From NCBI RefSeq assembly GCF_024979235.1, contig NZ_JANLCM010000001.1:2108001-2172000 (forward strand): a DNA stretch of 64,000 nucleotides. Direction: 5' to 3'. This stretch comes from Herbiconiux aconitum (lineage in GTDB: Bacteria > Actinomycetota > Actinomycetes > Actinomycetales > Microbacteriaceae). A model generated the notes under the pieces. The model was not told the origin of the DNA, ran no database searches, and worked only from the letters and a program-made list of their open reading frames with translations. Position numbers and translations under genes: made by a program. Of the stretch, positions 16,836 to 25,943 are shown piece by piece; positions within the stretch are counted from its first letter, which is position 1, and each line of letters begins with the position of its first letter.

Positions 16836-17677
16836 CAGACGAACGCCTGACGCTGACGCCCGAGACCCTCGATTTCGATCTCGCAGACGTCGCCGGCCGC
16901 GAGGTAGGGGAACCGCCCGGAGAGCGCCACACCCTCGGGGGTGCCGGTGAGGAGGAGATCGCCCGGCTCGAACGCCATGTACTGACTGAGCTGGTAGACG
17001 ATCTGCTCGACGCCGAAGATGAGGTCGGCGGTGCTGGAATCCTGCCGCGGCTCGCCGTTCACGAAAGAGCGGAGGCGGAGGTTCGTGTGGTCGACCTCGT
17101 CGGGGGTCACCAGCCAGGGTCCGACGGGGCTGAACCCGGGGGCGCTCTTGCCCTTCGACCACTGGCCGCCCGAGATCTCGAGCTGCCACTCCCGCTCGGA
17201 GAGGTCGTTCGCCACCACGAATCCGGCAACGTGGGCGAGGCTGTCGGCGGGGGAGTCGAGGTAGGAGGTGTGCTTGCCGATGACGACACCGAGCTCGACC
17301 TCCCAGTCGGTCTTGGTGCTGCCGCGAGGGATTCGGGCGACGTCGTTCGGGCCCACGACCGTGTTCGGGGTCTTGAGGAAGATGATGGGCGCCTCGGGCG
17401 GCGCGGAACCCGACTCGGCGGCGTGTGCGGCGTAGTTCATGCCCACGCAGACGATGGCAGACGGCCGGGCGATCGGCGCTCCGATGCGTTCGGCCGCGGC
17501 GTTCGGCAGCACCGGCAGCTCGCCGGCGTCGAGAGCGGCGCGCACCCGTGCCGGGCCGTCGGAGGCGAGGAACGGTCCGTCGATGTCGGCCGTGATCGCG
17601 GCGAGGTCGAAGTAGCTGTCGCCGTGCAGGAGCGCCGGGCGCTCCTGACCGAGTGCACCGAGTCGCAGGAATTTCAT
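16835..17677 (-). CDS. FAH-family hydrolase, probable 2,4-diketo-3-deoxy-L-fuconate hydrolase
   Basis: 280 aa, one fumarylacetoacetate hydrolase domain. Key features are CVGMNYAAHAAE, IFLKTPNTVVGPND, the metal-binding acidic cluster in DWEVELGVVIG and NDLSERE, and the C-terminal LLTGTPEGVAL. Known members of this group hydrolyse 2,4-diketo-3-deoxy-L-fuconate to pyruvate and L-lactate. It is co-transcribed with the SDR gene and diverges from the fuconate dehydratase gene across a 153-bp regulatory gap. Confidence 0.85.
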   Translation of the reverse strand: MKFLRLGALGQERPALLHGDSYFDLAAITADIDGPFLASDGPARVRAALDAGELPVLPNAAAERIGAPIARPSAIVCVGMNYAAHAAESGSAPPEAPIIFLKTPNTVVGPNDVARIPRGSTKTDWEVELGVVIGKHTSYLDSPADSLAHVAGFVVANDLSEREWQLEISGGQWSKGKSAPGFSPVGPWLVTPDEVDHTNLRLRSFVNGEPRQDSSTADLIFGVEQIVYQLSQYMAFEPGDLLLTGTPEGVALSGRFPYLAAGDVCEIEIEGLGRQRQAFV

Positions 17678-17772
17678 GGAGCTGCTTTCTTCGTCGAATA
17701 TGGGCCGATAACATCAGAACTATAGCGCCATTAGACAGGGCGTAACCGGGCGGAAGGGCCCTGAATGGGCAT

Positions 17773-17803
17773 TTGACATCGCATACATCCGATGTTTATG
17801 CTC
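17773..17803 (+). promoter_or_regulatory. fuconate dehydratase operon promoter with spacer operator
   Basis: TTGACA (17773-17778) is followed at 17-19 bp by TTATGC/TATGCT (17796-17803). The palindrome ACATCCGATGT (17785-17795) fills the spacer and is a likely site for the FadR-type regulator encoded at 20944. A related GATGT half-site occurs on the other strand around 17714-17720. Confidence 0.55.
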
Positions 17804-17830
17804 AGCCGGACGGCCAAAGGAGACAGCTCT

Positions 17831-19117
17831 GTGAGCACTATCACGGCACTCGAGACGAGTGACATCAGATTTCCGACCTCGACCATGCTCGACGGGTCGG
17901 ATGCCATGAACCCCGACCCCGACTATTCCGCCGCCTACCTCACGATCGTGACCGATTCCGACGACGGCCTGACCGGCCACGGCTTCGTGTTCACGATCGG
18001 GCGCGGCAACGACGTGCAGGTCGCCGGCATCCGCGCGCTCGAAGGCCACCTCGTCGGCCGCGACGTCGAGGAGTTGCTCGCGTCGATGGGCGCCACCTGG
18101 CGAGAACTCGTCTACGACTCGCAGCTGCGCTGGCTCGGACCGGAGAAGGGCGTCATGCACATGGCGATCGGCGCCGTGATGAACGCCCTCTGGGACCTCA
18201 AGGCCAAGCGCGCCGGTCTGCCGCTCTGGCAGTTGCTCGCGCGGATGTCGCCGGAGGAGCTGGTGGAGCTCGTCGACTTCCGCTACCTGACCGACGCCAT
18301 CACGCCCGAGGAGGCGCTGCAGATCTTCCGCGCCGCCGTTCCCGGGCGGGCCGAGCGCGAGGCGCAGCTGTTCGCTGCCGGCTACCCGGCCTACACGACG
18401 ACGCCCGGTTGGCTCGGCTACGACGACGAGAAGCTCGCTCGCCTCTGCCGCGAGGCGGTGGCCGACGGATTCGGGCAGATCAAGCTGAAGGTGGGCGGCG
18501 ACGTCGACGACGACGTGCGGCGGCTCGGGATCGCCCGCGAGGCGGTGGGTCCCGACATCCGGATCGCCGTCGACGCCAACCAGCGCTGGGACGTGGCTCA
18601 GGCGATCGAGTGGATGCGCCACCTCGCCCCCTTCGACATCGCCTGGATCGAGGAGCCCACGAACCCCGACGACGTGCTCGGGCACGCCGCCATCGCGGTC
18701 GGTGTCGCGCCGATCCCGGTGGCCACCGGGGAGCACGGCGCGAACCGGGTGATGTTCAAGCAGTTCCTGCAGGCGGATGCGCTCAGCGTTCTGCAGATCG
18801 ACGCCACCCGGGTTGCCGGAGTCAACGAGAACATCGCGATTCTGCTGCTGGCCGCTAAGTTCGGCGTGCGGGTGTGCCCGCATGCGGGCGGAGTCGGCCT
18901 GTGCGAGATGGTGCAGCACCTCTCGTACTTCGACTTCATCGCCCTGAGCGGCCGGCGAGACGACCGCATGATCGAGTACGTCGACCACCTGCACGAGCAT
19001 TTCGCCGCACCGGTCGACGTGCACGGCGGATGCTACTGGCCGCCTCTGGCTCCGGGCTCGGGTGCGGAGATGCTGGCGTCCAGCCGCCGCGAGTTCGAGT
19101 TCGAGGCGTATGCCTGA
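17831..19117 (+). CDS. L-fuconate dehydratase (enolase superfamily)
   Basis: 428 aa from GTG 17831, which follows a strong AAAGGAGA. Residue numbering fits L-fuconate dehydratase closely: K218 and K220 in IKLKVGG, metal ligands D248 (VDANQRW), E274 (IEEPTNPDD) and E301 (ATGEHGANR), and H351 in [11 protein letters not shown]. These equal the positions I recall for the Xanthomonas campestris enzyme. It dehydrates L-fuconate to 2-keto-3-deoxy-L-fuconate. It is the first gene of a three-gene run with the aldo/keto reductase (8-bp overlap) and the lactonase. Confidence 0.93.
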   Translation: MSTITALETSDIRFPTSTMLDGSDAMNPDPDYSAAYLTIVTDSDDGLTGHGFVFTIGRGNDVQVAGIRALEGHLVGRDVEELLASMGATWRELVYDSQLRWLGPEKGVMHMAIGAVMNALWDLKAKRAGLPLWQLLARMSPEELVELVDFRYLTDAITPEEALQIFRAAVPGRAEREAQLFAAGYPAYTTTPGWLGYDDEKLARLCREAVADGFGQIKLKVGGDVDDDVRRLGIAREAVGPDIRIAVDANQRWDVAQAIEWMRHLAPFDIAWIEEPTNPDDVLGHAAIAVGVAPIPVATGEHGANRVMFKQFLQADALSVLQIDATRVAGVNENIAILLLAAKFGVRVCPHAGGVGLCEMVQHLSYFDFIALSGRRDDRMIEYVDHLHEHFAAPVDVHGGCYWPPLAPGSGAEMLASSRREFEFEAYA

Positions 19118-20084
19118 GCCCGCATCCGCCGCGGAGCTGCCCTTCGGAGCAGTCGGCTACGGCGCCGCCAACCTGGGCAACATGTACCGGGAGCTCAGCG
19201 ACGAGTCGGCCCGCGCGATTCTCGACGCCGCGTGGGAATCGGGCATCCGCTACTACGACACCGCGCCGCACTACGGGCTCGGTCTCTCGGAGCGGCGCCT
19301 GGGCGAGTTCCTGCGCACCAAGCCGCGCGACCAGTACGTGGTCTCGACGAAGGTCGGCCGCCTGCTGCGCCCGAACCCCGAGGGAGCGGGGTCGTTCGAC
19401 ACCGAGAACTCCTTCCTGGTGCCCGCCGACCTGAAGCGGGTGTGGGACTTCACGCCCGACGGCGTGCGTCAGAGCCTCGACGAATCGCTCGAGAGGCTCG
19501 GTCTCGACCGGGTCGACGTGCTCTTCCTGCACGATCCGGAGCGAGGCGACCTGCAACGCGGGCTCGACGAGTCGCTGCCGGCGCTCGCCTCGCTTCGCGA
19601 ACAGGGAGTGGTCGGCGCGGTCGGCGTCGGGTCGATGTCGACCGAGGCGCTGCTGGCGAGCGCGCGCAGCGGGTTCATTGACCTGCTGATGGTGGCCGGT
19701 CGCTACACCCTCGCCGAGCAGCCTGTCTTCCCCGAGGTGCTCGAGGCCTGCGACATCAACGGTGTGGGGATCGTGAACGCCTCGGTGTTCAACTCCGGAC
19801 TGTTGGCGACCAACGACCCCGGTTCCGACTCCCGCTACGAATACGGTGGAGTGCCCGCCGAGACGCTGGCCCGCGTGCAAGCGATCGGCACGGTGGCCCG
19901 TGAGTTCGGCGTCGAGCTGCCGGCGGCCGCCCTGCAGTACACGGCCCGTGACCCCCGAGTTCGCTCCGTGGTCGTTGGCAGCAGCAAACCCGACCAGGTG
20001 CGGCAGAACGTGGAACGGATGCACGCCACCATTCCCGACGTATTCTGGGCGCGGCTGCACGCCCTCGGTCTGGTCGGCGCATGA
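19110..20084 (+). CDS. aldo/keto reductase, probable L-fucose (D-threo-aldose) 1-dehydrogenase
   Basis: 324 aa AKR barrel: [21 protein letters not shown] contains the catalytic Asp/Tyr, followed by [10 protein letters not shown] with the Lys and VLFLHDPE with the His; the C-terminal [16 protein letters not shown] binds the cofactor. The GFGxANLG-like N-terminus ([17 protein letters not shown]) is typical of L-fucose/D-threo-aldose dehydrogenases. It oxidises L-fucose to L-fuconolactone. ATG 19110 overlaps the dehydratase end by 8 bp, and its own stop overlaps the lactonase start as ATGA. Confidence 0.87.
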   Translation: MPEPASAAELPFGAVGYGAANLGNMYRELSDESARAILDAAWESGIRYYDTAPHYGLGLSERRLGEFLRTKPRDQYVVSTKVGRLLRPNPEGAGSFDTENSFLVPADLKRVWDFTPDGVRQSLDESLERLGLDRVDVLFLHDPERGDLQRGLDESLPALASLREQGVVGAVGVGSMSTEALLASARSGFIDLLMVAGRYTLAEQPVFPEVLEACDINGVGIVNASVFNSGLLATNDPGSDSRYEYGGVPAETLARVQAIGTVAREFGVELPAAALQYTARDPRVRSVVVGSSKPDQVRQNVERMHATIPDVFWARLHALGLVGA

Positions 20085-20941
20085 CCGCCACGACGGGCCG
20101 GGTCATCGACTCCCACCTCCACCTCTGGAACCTGGAACGCGGCGGCTATGCCTGGCTGACTCCGGATGCCGGGGAGTTGTATGCGAACTTCGAGCCGGCC
20201 AAGGCCGGAGCGGAGCTCGCCCGGGCTCACGTCGACGGAGCGGTGCTCGTGCAGGCCGACGACACGGAGGCCGACACCGAGGCGATGCTCCGGGTGGCCG
20301 ACGAACACGACTGGGTGGCCGGCGTGGTGGGCTGGGTGAGGCTCGACGAGCCCTCGGCCGCCGAAGCGCAGCTGGATCGGTGGCAGGAGCATCCGCGGTT
20401 CTGCGGGGTTCGCCACCTGGTGCACGACGACCCGCGCGACGACTTCCTCGAGCTGCCGGCCGTTCGCCGCTCGCTCGAGCTGCTCGCCGCCCGGGACGTG
20501 CCGTTCGACGTGCCTGATGCCTGGCCGCGCCACCTGGCGTCGGTGACGGCGCTCGCCTCGGCGCTGCCCGAGCTCACCGTGGTGATCGACCATCTCGGCA
20601 AACCCCCGCGCGGTCGGCCCGACTTCGTCGACTGGCGGGCGGAGTTCGAGCGCGCTGCCGAGCGACCCAACACGGTCGCGAAGCTCTCCGGGCTGCGCAT
20701 CCCGGGCGCCGGGTACTCGGTCGACGCGCTCCGCGAGGTCTGGGACATCGCGCTCGACTCCTACGGCCCCGAGCGGCTGCTCTGGGGCAGCGACTGGCCC
20801 ATCACCGTGCCCGATGGTGGTTACGGGCCGACGTTCGAGGTGCTGGAGAAGCTCGTCGGCGAGCTCTCCGACGAAGAACGGCATGCCGTGCTCGGCGCGA
20901 CGGCCGCGGCGGTGTATTCGTTGCAGATATCCGATGTCTGA
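20081..20941 (+). CDS. amidohydrolase-family L-fuconolactonase
   Basis: 286 aa amidohydrolase_2 (COG3618) protein. It has the N-terminal VIDSHLHLWNLERGGYAWL metal-binding HxH motif, the conserved FCGVRHLVHDDP segment, VVIDHLGKPP and the C-terminal LLWGSDWPIT with the metal-site Asp. Known COG3618 members hydrolyse aldonolactones; context assigns L-fuconolactone to L-fuconate. It is coupled to the aldo/keto reductase by ATGA and converges with the GntR-type regulator gene, 2 bp away. Confidence 0.88.
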   Translation: MTATTGRVIDSHLHLWNLERGGYAWLTPDAGELYANFEPAKAGAELARAHVDGAVLVQADDTEADTEAMLRVADEHDWVAGVVGWVRLDEPSAAEAQLDRWQEHPRFCGVRHLVHDDPRDDFLELPAVRRSLELLAARDVPFDVPDAWPRHLASVTALASALPELTVVIDHLGKPPRGRPDFVDWRAEFERAAERPNTVAKLSGLRIPGAGYSVDALREVWDIALDSYGPERLLWGSDWPITVPDGGYGPTFEVLEKLVGELSDEERHAVLGATAAAVYSLQISDV

Positions 20942-20943
20942 AC

Positions 20944-21636
20944 TCAGTCGTCGGCCGGAACGCGGACGCTCCACTGCCGCAGCCACCGCTCGACCCCGGA
21001 GATGTGCGCGATCATGAGGGCCTCGGCCAGCTTCGCGTCGCCGATCTCGAGAGCGTCGACGATCGCCGCGTGCTCGGAGAGCGTGCGCGCCACCGCGTTG
21101 TCCTGCGTGAGACCCCGCCAGACGCGGGCCCGGATGGTGTGGCCGGAGAGCGACTCGATGAGGGTCGAGAGGTAGGAGTTGCCGGCCGCATCGACGATCG
21201 CCGCGTGGAACTCGAGATCGTGCGCGACGAGGTCTTCGACACTGTCCGACCCGTCGATTCCCGCGATCTGACGGCGAAGGAGCTCGATCCGCTCGCCATC
21301 CATCCGTCCGGCGGCCAGACTCGCGGCCGCGGGCTCCAGGATGCGTCGCACGGCGAAGAGGTCGAGGATCGAGTCGTCGTCGTGCAGGTCGACCACGAAG
21401 CTCATCGCCTCCAGGAGGAGCCGGGGTTCGAGGCTCGTGACGTAGGTGCCGTCGCCGCGCCGCACGTCGAGCACCCGGATCACCTCGAGCGCCTTCACGG
21501 CCTCGCGCATGGAGCTCCGGGAGAGGCCGAGGCGCTCGCTGAGTTCCTTCTCCGGCGGCAGGCGATCGCCGGGCGCGAGCTCGCCGCGCAGGATCATGTC
21601 CTTGATCTTGAGGATCGCTTCGTCGGTCACGGCCAT
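20944..21636 (-). CDS. GntR/FadR-family regulator (FCD domain) of the L-fucose genes
   Basis: 230 aa. The N-terminal GntR winged helix (IKDMILRGELAPGDRLPPEKELSERLGLSRSSMREAVKALEVIRVLDVRRGDGTYV; residues about 11-66) is followed by an FCD effector domain with metal-ligand residues (HDLEFHAAIVDAAGN, SEHAAIVDAL). It lies convergent with the fucose operon and probably recognises the ACATCCGATGT palindrome at 17785-17795; regulator and site have not been shown to interact. It is also downstream of, and in line with, the polysaccharide operon, with a 51-bp gap. Confidence 0.88.
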   Translation of the reverse strand: MAVTDEAILKIKDMILRGELAPGDRLPPEKELSERLGLSRSSMREAVKALEVIRVLDVRRGDGTYVTSLEPRLLLEAMSFVVDLHDDDSILDLFAVRRILEPAAASLAAGRMDGERIELLRRQIAGIDGSDSVEDLVAHDLEFHAAIVDAAGNSYLSTLIESLSGHTIRARVWRGLTQDNAVARTLSEHAAIVDALEIGDAKLAEALMIAHISGVERWLRQWSVRVPADD

Positions 21637-21687
21637 GCAGTGATCCTACCTTTGCGCGGTCGAGAGCTCAGGATGATCGTGGCCGGG

Positions 21688-22527
21688 TCACTGCACCTGG
21701 CTGGTCGTCACCACCTTGGTCCACGGCCCGGGCGGAACGGCCGAGTCGTCGACGAACTGCCAGGAGATGCCGCCCTGCTCGCCGTTCAGTTCGTCGAAGG
21801 CCAGGCATCCCACGACCGCGGGGGAGACATCCATTCCCGCTCCGCCGTAGCGGGAGTTCAGAGGGCGGGCGTCGTCGGCACCGAAGACGTATTCCGCGTC
21901 GTTGTACTCACCCGGCCCGGCGTCTTCGATCTGCGCGTAGCAGGTGGCTCCGTTGTAGCTGAGGGCCACCCAGCGGTTCTTCATGTAGCTGAAGTTCGAA
22001 TCGCCGGAGTGCGAGGCGTAGGGTTCCTGACCGGCCCACGGCACGACCTGGTCGCGGCGGGCGAAGGCGGCGGGATCGTTCACGTCGTCGAAGGGCAGAT
22101 CGAGGTAGAACGGATTCTCCTTCGGGGTGATCTCCGTCGGGAAGTAGTCGTTCGCGGCCGAGCGCGCCTCGGTCTCGCAACTCCCACCGGCCGTGGTGCC
22201 GTCGCAGCCGCCGTAGTTCGCCAGCCAGTTGCTGTCGTAGGTGGAGAGCACCTGGCTACCGTCGTCGGCGTTCGGATCGAAGATCTCGCCCACCCAGAAC
22301 GTGGTGCCCACGATGTCGGTGTGCACGGGGTAGCTCGTGCCGCCGCCCGGCGCGGAAGTCGACGTCGGTGTCACCACGGTTCCTCCACATCCGGCCAGTC
22401 CGAGGCACGGCTTGAACAACGAACATCCGGTGAGCGCCGCTCCGGTCAGGCCGACGAGCAGAACCCCCGCAGCGATGCGCGCGAGGCGCATCGTCGCGGG
22501 GGCTCCGTTCCGGCCAGACCGGGTCAT
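21688..22527 (-). CDS. secreted lipoprotein with possible double-psi beta-barrel-like domain
   Basis: 279 aa. A lipoprotein signal ends at Cys35 (ALTGC). The mature part starts with a Thr/Ser-rich linker and holds VGEIFDPNADDGSQVLSTYDSNW, then YMKNRWVALSYNGATCYAQIEDAGPGEYNDAEYVFG and GGAGMDVSPAVVGCLAF. The last two resemble double-psi beta-barrel domains of expansin/RlpA-like proteins (G-x-DVSPA motif); this is my pattern judgement, not a database hit. Six or more Cys suggest disulfides. It overlaps the deacetylase stop as ATGA, so it probably acts on the same cell-surface polysaccharide or on peptidoglycan. Confidence 0.6.
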   Translation of the reverse strand: MTRSGRNGAPATMRLARIAAGVLLVGLTGAALTGCSLFKPCLGLAGCGGTVVTPTSTSAPGGGTSYPVHTDIVGTTFWVGEIFDPNADDGSQVLSTYDSNWLANYGGCDGTTAGGSCETEARSAANDYFPTEITPKENPFYLDLPFDDVNDPAAFARRDQVVPWAGQEPYASHSGDSNFSYMKNRWVALSYNGATCYAQIEDAGPGEYNDAEYVFGADDARPLNSRYGGAGMDVSPAVVGCLAFDELNGEQGGISWQFVDDSAVPPGPWTKVVTTSQVQ

Positions 22528-24122
22528 TGGCTTCCACCGCTCGCACCGGCCGGGGGAGTCGGTGTCGGGCTGACGGGGGCGGGGCTGGCCGGAGTCGTGG
22601 CCGGCGGCTCACTCGGCGCGGGGCTTGCCGGGGCCGTCTCGGCCGGTGGGGCCTCGGTGGTCGCCGGATCGGGAGCCGGGTTCATGTGCACCTCGACCGG
22701 GCCTTCGACCTTCGGCGCCACCGAGGGGGCCGGTGCGGGAGCGATCGACGGTGCCGGGGCTCCGACGCTGTCGTAGAGGGCGTAGTCGTCGGTGACCAGC
22801 GTGCCGTTGCTGAACACGTTGAGTGCGAAGCTCATCCCGGTGAATCCGGCCGGCACAGCGGGGGTCGTGTAGACCGCCTCGGTGAAGGTCAGGCTCGACG
22901 GGAACCACGGGCTGGAGGTCCAGTACTGCCAGACACCCGAGCTGGTGCGCAGGTAGATGGCGAACTGGGTGACCGTCGTCGACGTGTAGAAGCCCCTCAT
23001 CGAGTAGGTGTGGCCGGGCACCACCGTGGGTGTGCAGGCCCCGAGATCGAAGGTGGGCAGGAGTTTCGCATCGCCGTCGACGTAGTTGGCGATCGAGGTG
23101 TATCCCGCGACGGTTCCGGTGCGGCCGGGCGACGTCCAGGTGACGGTCGGCGTGTTGTTGCCGTAGCCGCCCGTCATCCAGCAGCTCGGCAGGCCGAACG
23201 AGCCCGGTGTCTCCATGCTCGGGTTCACGACCGCGTTGACGCCGGGGCCGGCGGGTGCGGTGACGGGGCCGGATTTCGCGGCCTTCAGCGTGCCCCCGAT
23301 GACCTGGTCGACCGTTTTGACCACCGTGTTGTTCGTGGTGGCACGGGGCGCGAGCCACTGCACGAACTGGGTGAACACGGTCGGGGTGACGTTCATCTCG
23401 CATCCGCTGGCGCAGATGTTGTGGAAGGTGAACGGCACCCAGCCGCCGGTCTTCTCGGCGTTGGTGACCGAGGCCTTGAGGTCGGCGAGGGTCCAGGTGT
23501 TCTCCACCTGGTCGAGCGCCTTCAGGTAGAACGGCTTGGCCGGCGGAATCTTCTCGGCGTAGCCGCAGCCGGTGCAGCCGAAGCGGCTCTGCAGGTCGCC
23601 GAGCATCCGTGCGCTGTTGTAGCCGCAGTTCTTCGCAGCCGTCTCGTTCGACGGGATGCTGGAGGCGAAGGGATACGCGAAGCTCTTGACCGTGTAGCCC
23701 CAACTCATCAGCGTGCTGCGGTCGTTGCAGATCTGGCGGGCCACCTCGTCGGCGGGCAGCACGGCGAGGTCGGGGTGGTTGACCGAGTGGCCGCCGATCT
23801 CGTGGCCCTGGGCCTTCAGGGTGTCGAGTTGGGCTCGGCTGAAGTAGCCGGCCCCTCCGACGAAACCGGAGGTGATGTAGAACGTGCCCTTCATCTTGAG
23901 GGCGTTCATCGCCGTCGCGGCGGCTTGCTGATTCGCGTTGCCGTCGTCGAAGGTGAGACTGATCACCGTCTGCGGTTTCGCAGCAGCGGGGGCCGCGGCC
24001 GGCGCCTGGGCCGCCGCGGCCGCCGTGGGAACGGCGACAGCGACGACCAGGGCCGACACGGCGAGGAGGGTCGCGAACGGGCGCCAACGCGCTCGAGTGG
24101 GTGTGGTGGTGCCTCGTTGCAC
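22524..24122 (-). CDS. secreted NodB-type polysaccharide deacetylase with C-terminal carbohydrate-binding-like region
   Basis: 532 aa. A signal peptide ends near the Ala run at residues 33-48. The NodB domain has motif 1 TFDDG (57-61; D59/D60) and motif 2 HSVNH with metal ligands H112 and H116, followed by YPFASS and the HNICASGC segment. From about residue 295 there is a separate beta-rich module (NPSMETPGSFGLPSCWMTGGYG to SFALNVFSNGTLVTDDYALYD) resembling CBM-type jelly rolls, then a 90-residue Pro/Ala-rich tail that may span the wall. It presumably removes N-acetyl groups from an extracellular amino-sugar polymer. Within the five-gene operon it sits between glmS and the lipoprotein gene. 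Confidence 0.85.
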   Translation of the reverse strand: MQRGTTTPTRARWRPFATLLAVSALVVAVAVPTAAAAAQAPAAAPAAAKPQTVISLTFDDGNANQQAAATAMNALKMKGTFYITSGFVGGAGYFSRAQLDTLKAQGHEIGGHSVNHPDLAVLPADEVARQICNDRSTLMSWGYTVKSFAYPFASSIPSNETAAKNCGYNSARMLGDLQSRFGCTGCGYAEKIPPAKPFYLKALDQVENTWTLADLKASVTNAEKTGGWVPFTFHNICASGCEMNVTPTVFTQFVQWLAPRATTNNTVVKTVDQVIGGTLKAAKSGPVTAPAGPGVNAVVNPSMETPGSFGLPSCWMTGGYGNNTPTVTWTSPGRTGTVAGYTSIANYVDGDAKLLPTFDLGACTPTVVPGHTYSMRGFYTSTTVTQFAIYLRTSSGVWQYWTSSPWFPSSLTFTEAVYTTPAVPAGFTGMSFALNVFSNGTLVTDDYALYDSVGAPAPSIAPAPAPSVAPKVEGPVEVHMNPAPDPATTEAPPAETAPASPAPSEPPATTPASPAPVSPTPTPPAGASGGSQ

Positions 24123-24131
24123 GATGAACTC

Positions 24132-25943
24132 CTATTCCACGGTGACTGATTTGGCCAGGTTGCGGGGCTTGTCCACGTCGCGGCCGAGCGCGAGCGCCAG
24201 GTCGCGAGCGAGGATCTGCAGGGGCACGACGGACTCCAGCGGCCCCCAGCGGTCGATGCCACCGGGCATCGCTGTGCCCAGGCTCAGGCCGAGTGCGGGG
24301 ATGGTGCTGCCGGCGCCGCCGATGCGGATGATGCGGCCCCCGCGGGCTTCGACCTCGGAGATGTTGCTCTCGATGCGGCGGTCGCCGGAGTCGATCACGA
24401 CGACCGGGGTGCCCGCCTCGACGAGCGCCAGCGGACCGTGCTTCAGCTCGCCGGCCGGGTAGTGCTCGGCCCAGCGGTAGCTCAGCTCCTTGAGCTTCAG
24501 CGCGCCCTCGGCGGCGTAGACCACGCCCGCGCCGCGGCCGAGGAAGAGGAAGCCCTGGGCATCCCGGATCTCCTCGATGAGCGGCGGGATCGCTTTCTGC
24601 GATGCCGCGATTGCATGAGCGAGGAGGTCCGGGATGCGCCGGAGGTCGTCGGTCTGACGCCGGGCGTAGTCCCGATCGATCCTCCGTGTCGCCGCGAGGG
24701 CCGACAGCGCCATCGCCACCCCGGTGATCACCTGGGCGACGAAGGTCTTGGTGGCGGCGACGCCGATCTCCGGGCCCGCGTTGCAGTTGAGCATGGAGTC
24801 GGCGCGCCGCGCGAGCGTGGAGTGCTCACTGTTGGTGAGCGCCATGAGCGACGAGGTGCCGAGATCGAGGTCGTCGATCGCCCGCAGCACGTCGGCGGTC
24901 TCGCCGGACTGACTGAGGGCGATGACGAGGGTTCGCGGATCCATGATCGCCGACGACGCCTCACTCGCGATCAGCGAGCTGTTGGGCACGTCGCCGAGCG
25001 CGCCGAACGCGTTGGCGATGACCCGCCCGGCGTTCAGCGAAGTGCCGCAGCCGAGCACGGCCACGCGTTCGAAGGGCGGGAGGTTGAGACCCGACCACAG
25101 CGACCCGTCGGCGATCATCGGAGCGAGGCGGTCGATGATGCGCGCCGCGGTCTCGGGCTGCTCGGCGATCTCCTTGCTCATGTAGTCGGTGTGCCCGGCG
25201 AGGCCGTGCGTCACGCCCGACCAGTTGGACGTCGCATAGGCGGGGGCCGCGGAGTGCGCCCCGCTCCTGGTCCAGACGAACTCCTCGCCGAGCTCCACCA
25301 CGTCGCCGTCGGTCATCGCCTGGAACTCGTCGACGAACTCGGCGATGGCGTTGATGTCGCTGGCGGCGAAGACGCCTCGGGCCGATCGCGCCACGAGCAG
25401 GGGCGAGCGGTGCGCCGCAGCCACCATCCGGCCGGTCTCGGCGTCGAGGGCGACGATCGCCCAGGAGCCGTGCAGCCGCAGGGTGGCGGCGGTGACCGCG
25501 GAGCGGAGGTCGCCCGTGATCAGCAGCTCCTCCTCGATCAGGTGGCTCACCACCTCGCTGTCGACCTCGGAGGCGAACAGGTGCCCGGTCTGCTCGAGCT
25601 GGCGGCGCAGGGCATCCGAGTTCTCGATGATGCCGTTGTGCACGATGCTGACGCGCTGACGGCAGTCGGCGTGCGGATGCGCGTTCGACTCGGTGACGGC
25701 GCCGTGCGTCGCCCAGCGGGTGTGACCGATGCCCGTGCCGGAGAGCGCGGGGCCGGCCCACTCGTCGAGCTGACGTTCGAGCGTCTCGACCCGGTTGGTG
25801 GTGCGAGACGACGCCATGGTGCCGTCGAGCGTGCGGATGGCGACCCCGGCGGAGTCGTAGCCGCGGTACTCCAGCAGTTTCAGCGCGTCGATCAGGAAGG
25901 GGCCTGCGGCCTCATCCATCCGGCACGCGACGATGCCGCACAT
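24132..25943 (-). CDS. glmS: glutamine--fructose-6-phosphate aminotransferase (isomerizing)
   Basis: 603 aa, the usual GlmS length. The N-terminal Ntn glutaminase starts MCGIVACRMDEAAGPFLIDALKLLEYRGYDSAG with the nucleophile Cys after Met. Two SIS isomerase domains follow (VLGCGTSLNAGRV, ALSQSGETADVLRAID, FLFLGRGAGVVYAAEGALKLKELSYRWAEHYPAGELKHGPLALV), ending KPRNLAKSVTVE. It makes glucosamine-6-phosphate from fructose-6-phosphate and glutamine. Placement in a polysaccharide operon, overlapping the epimerase gene as TGATG, suggests a dedicated supply of amino sugar; another housekeeping copy may exist elsewhere. Confidence 0.96.
   Translation of the reverse strand: MCGIVACRMDEAAGPFLIDALKLLEYRGYDSAGVAIRTLDGTMASSRTTNRVETLERQLDEWAGPALSGTGIGHTRWATHGAVTESNAHPHADCRQRVSIVHNGIIENSDALRRQLEQTGHLFASEVDSEVVSHLIEEELLITGDLRSAVTAATLRLHGSWAIVALDAETGRMVAAAHRSPLLVARSARGVFAASDINAIAEFVDEFQAMTDGDVVELGEEFVWTRSGAHSAAPAYATSNWSGVTHGLAGHTDYMSKEIAEQPETAARIIDRLAPMIADGSLWSGLNLPPFERVAVLGCGTSLNAGRVIANAFGALGDVPNSSLIASEASSAIMDPRTLVIALSQSGETADVLRAIDDLDLGTSSLMALTNSEHSTLARRADSMLNCNAGPEIGVAATKTFVAQVITGVAMALSALAATRRIDRDYARRQTDDLRRIPDLLAHAIAASQKAIPPLIEEIRDAQGFLFLGRGAGVVYAAEGALKLKELSYRWAEHYPAGELKHGPLALVEAGTPVVVIDSGDRRIESNISEVEARGGRIIRIGGAGSTIPALGLSLGTAMPGGIDRWGPLESVVPLQILARDLALALGRDVDKPRNLAKSVTVE

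Noticed and set aside
21636..21695. Stem TGCAGTGA/TCACTGCA between the GntR start and lipoprotein stop
   Set aside because: The 8-bp arms are separated by 44 bp and overlap both genes; this is within what chance gives, so it is not called as a terminator or operator.
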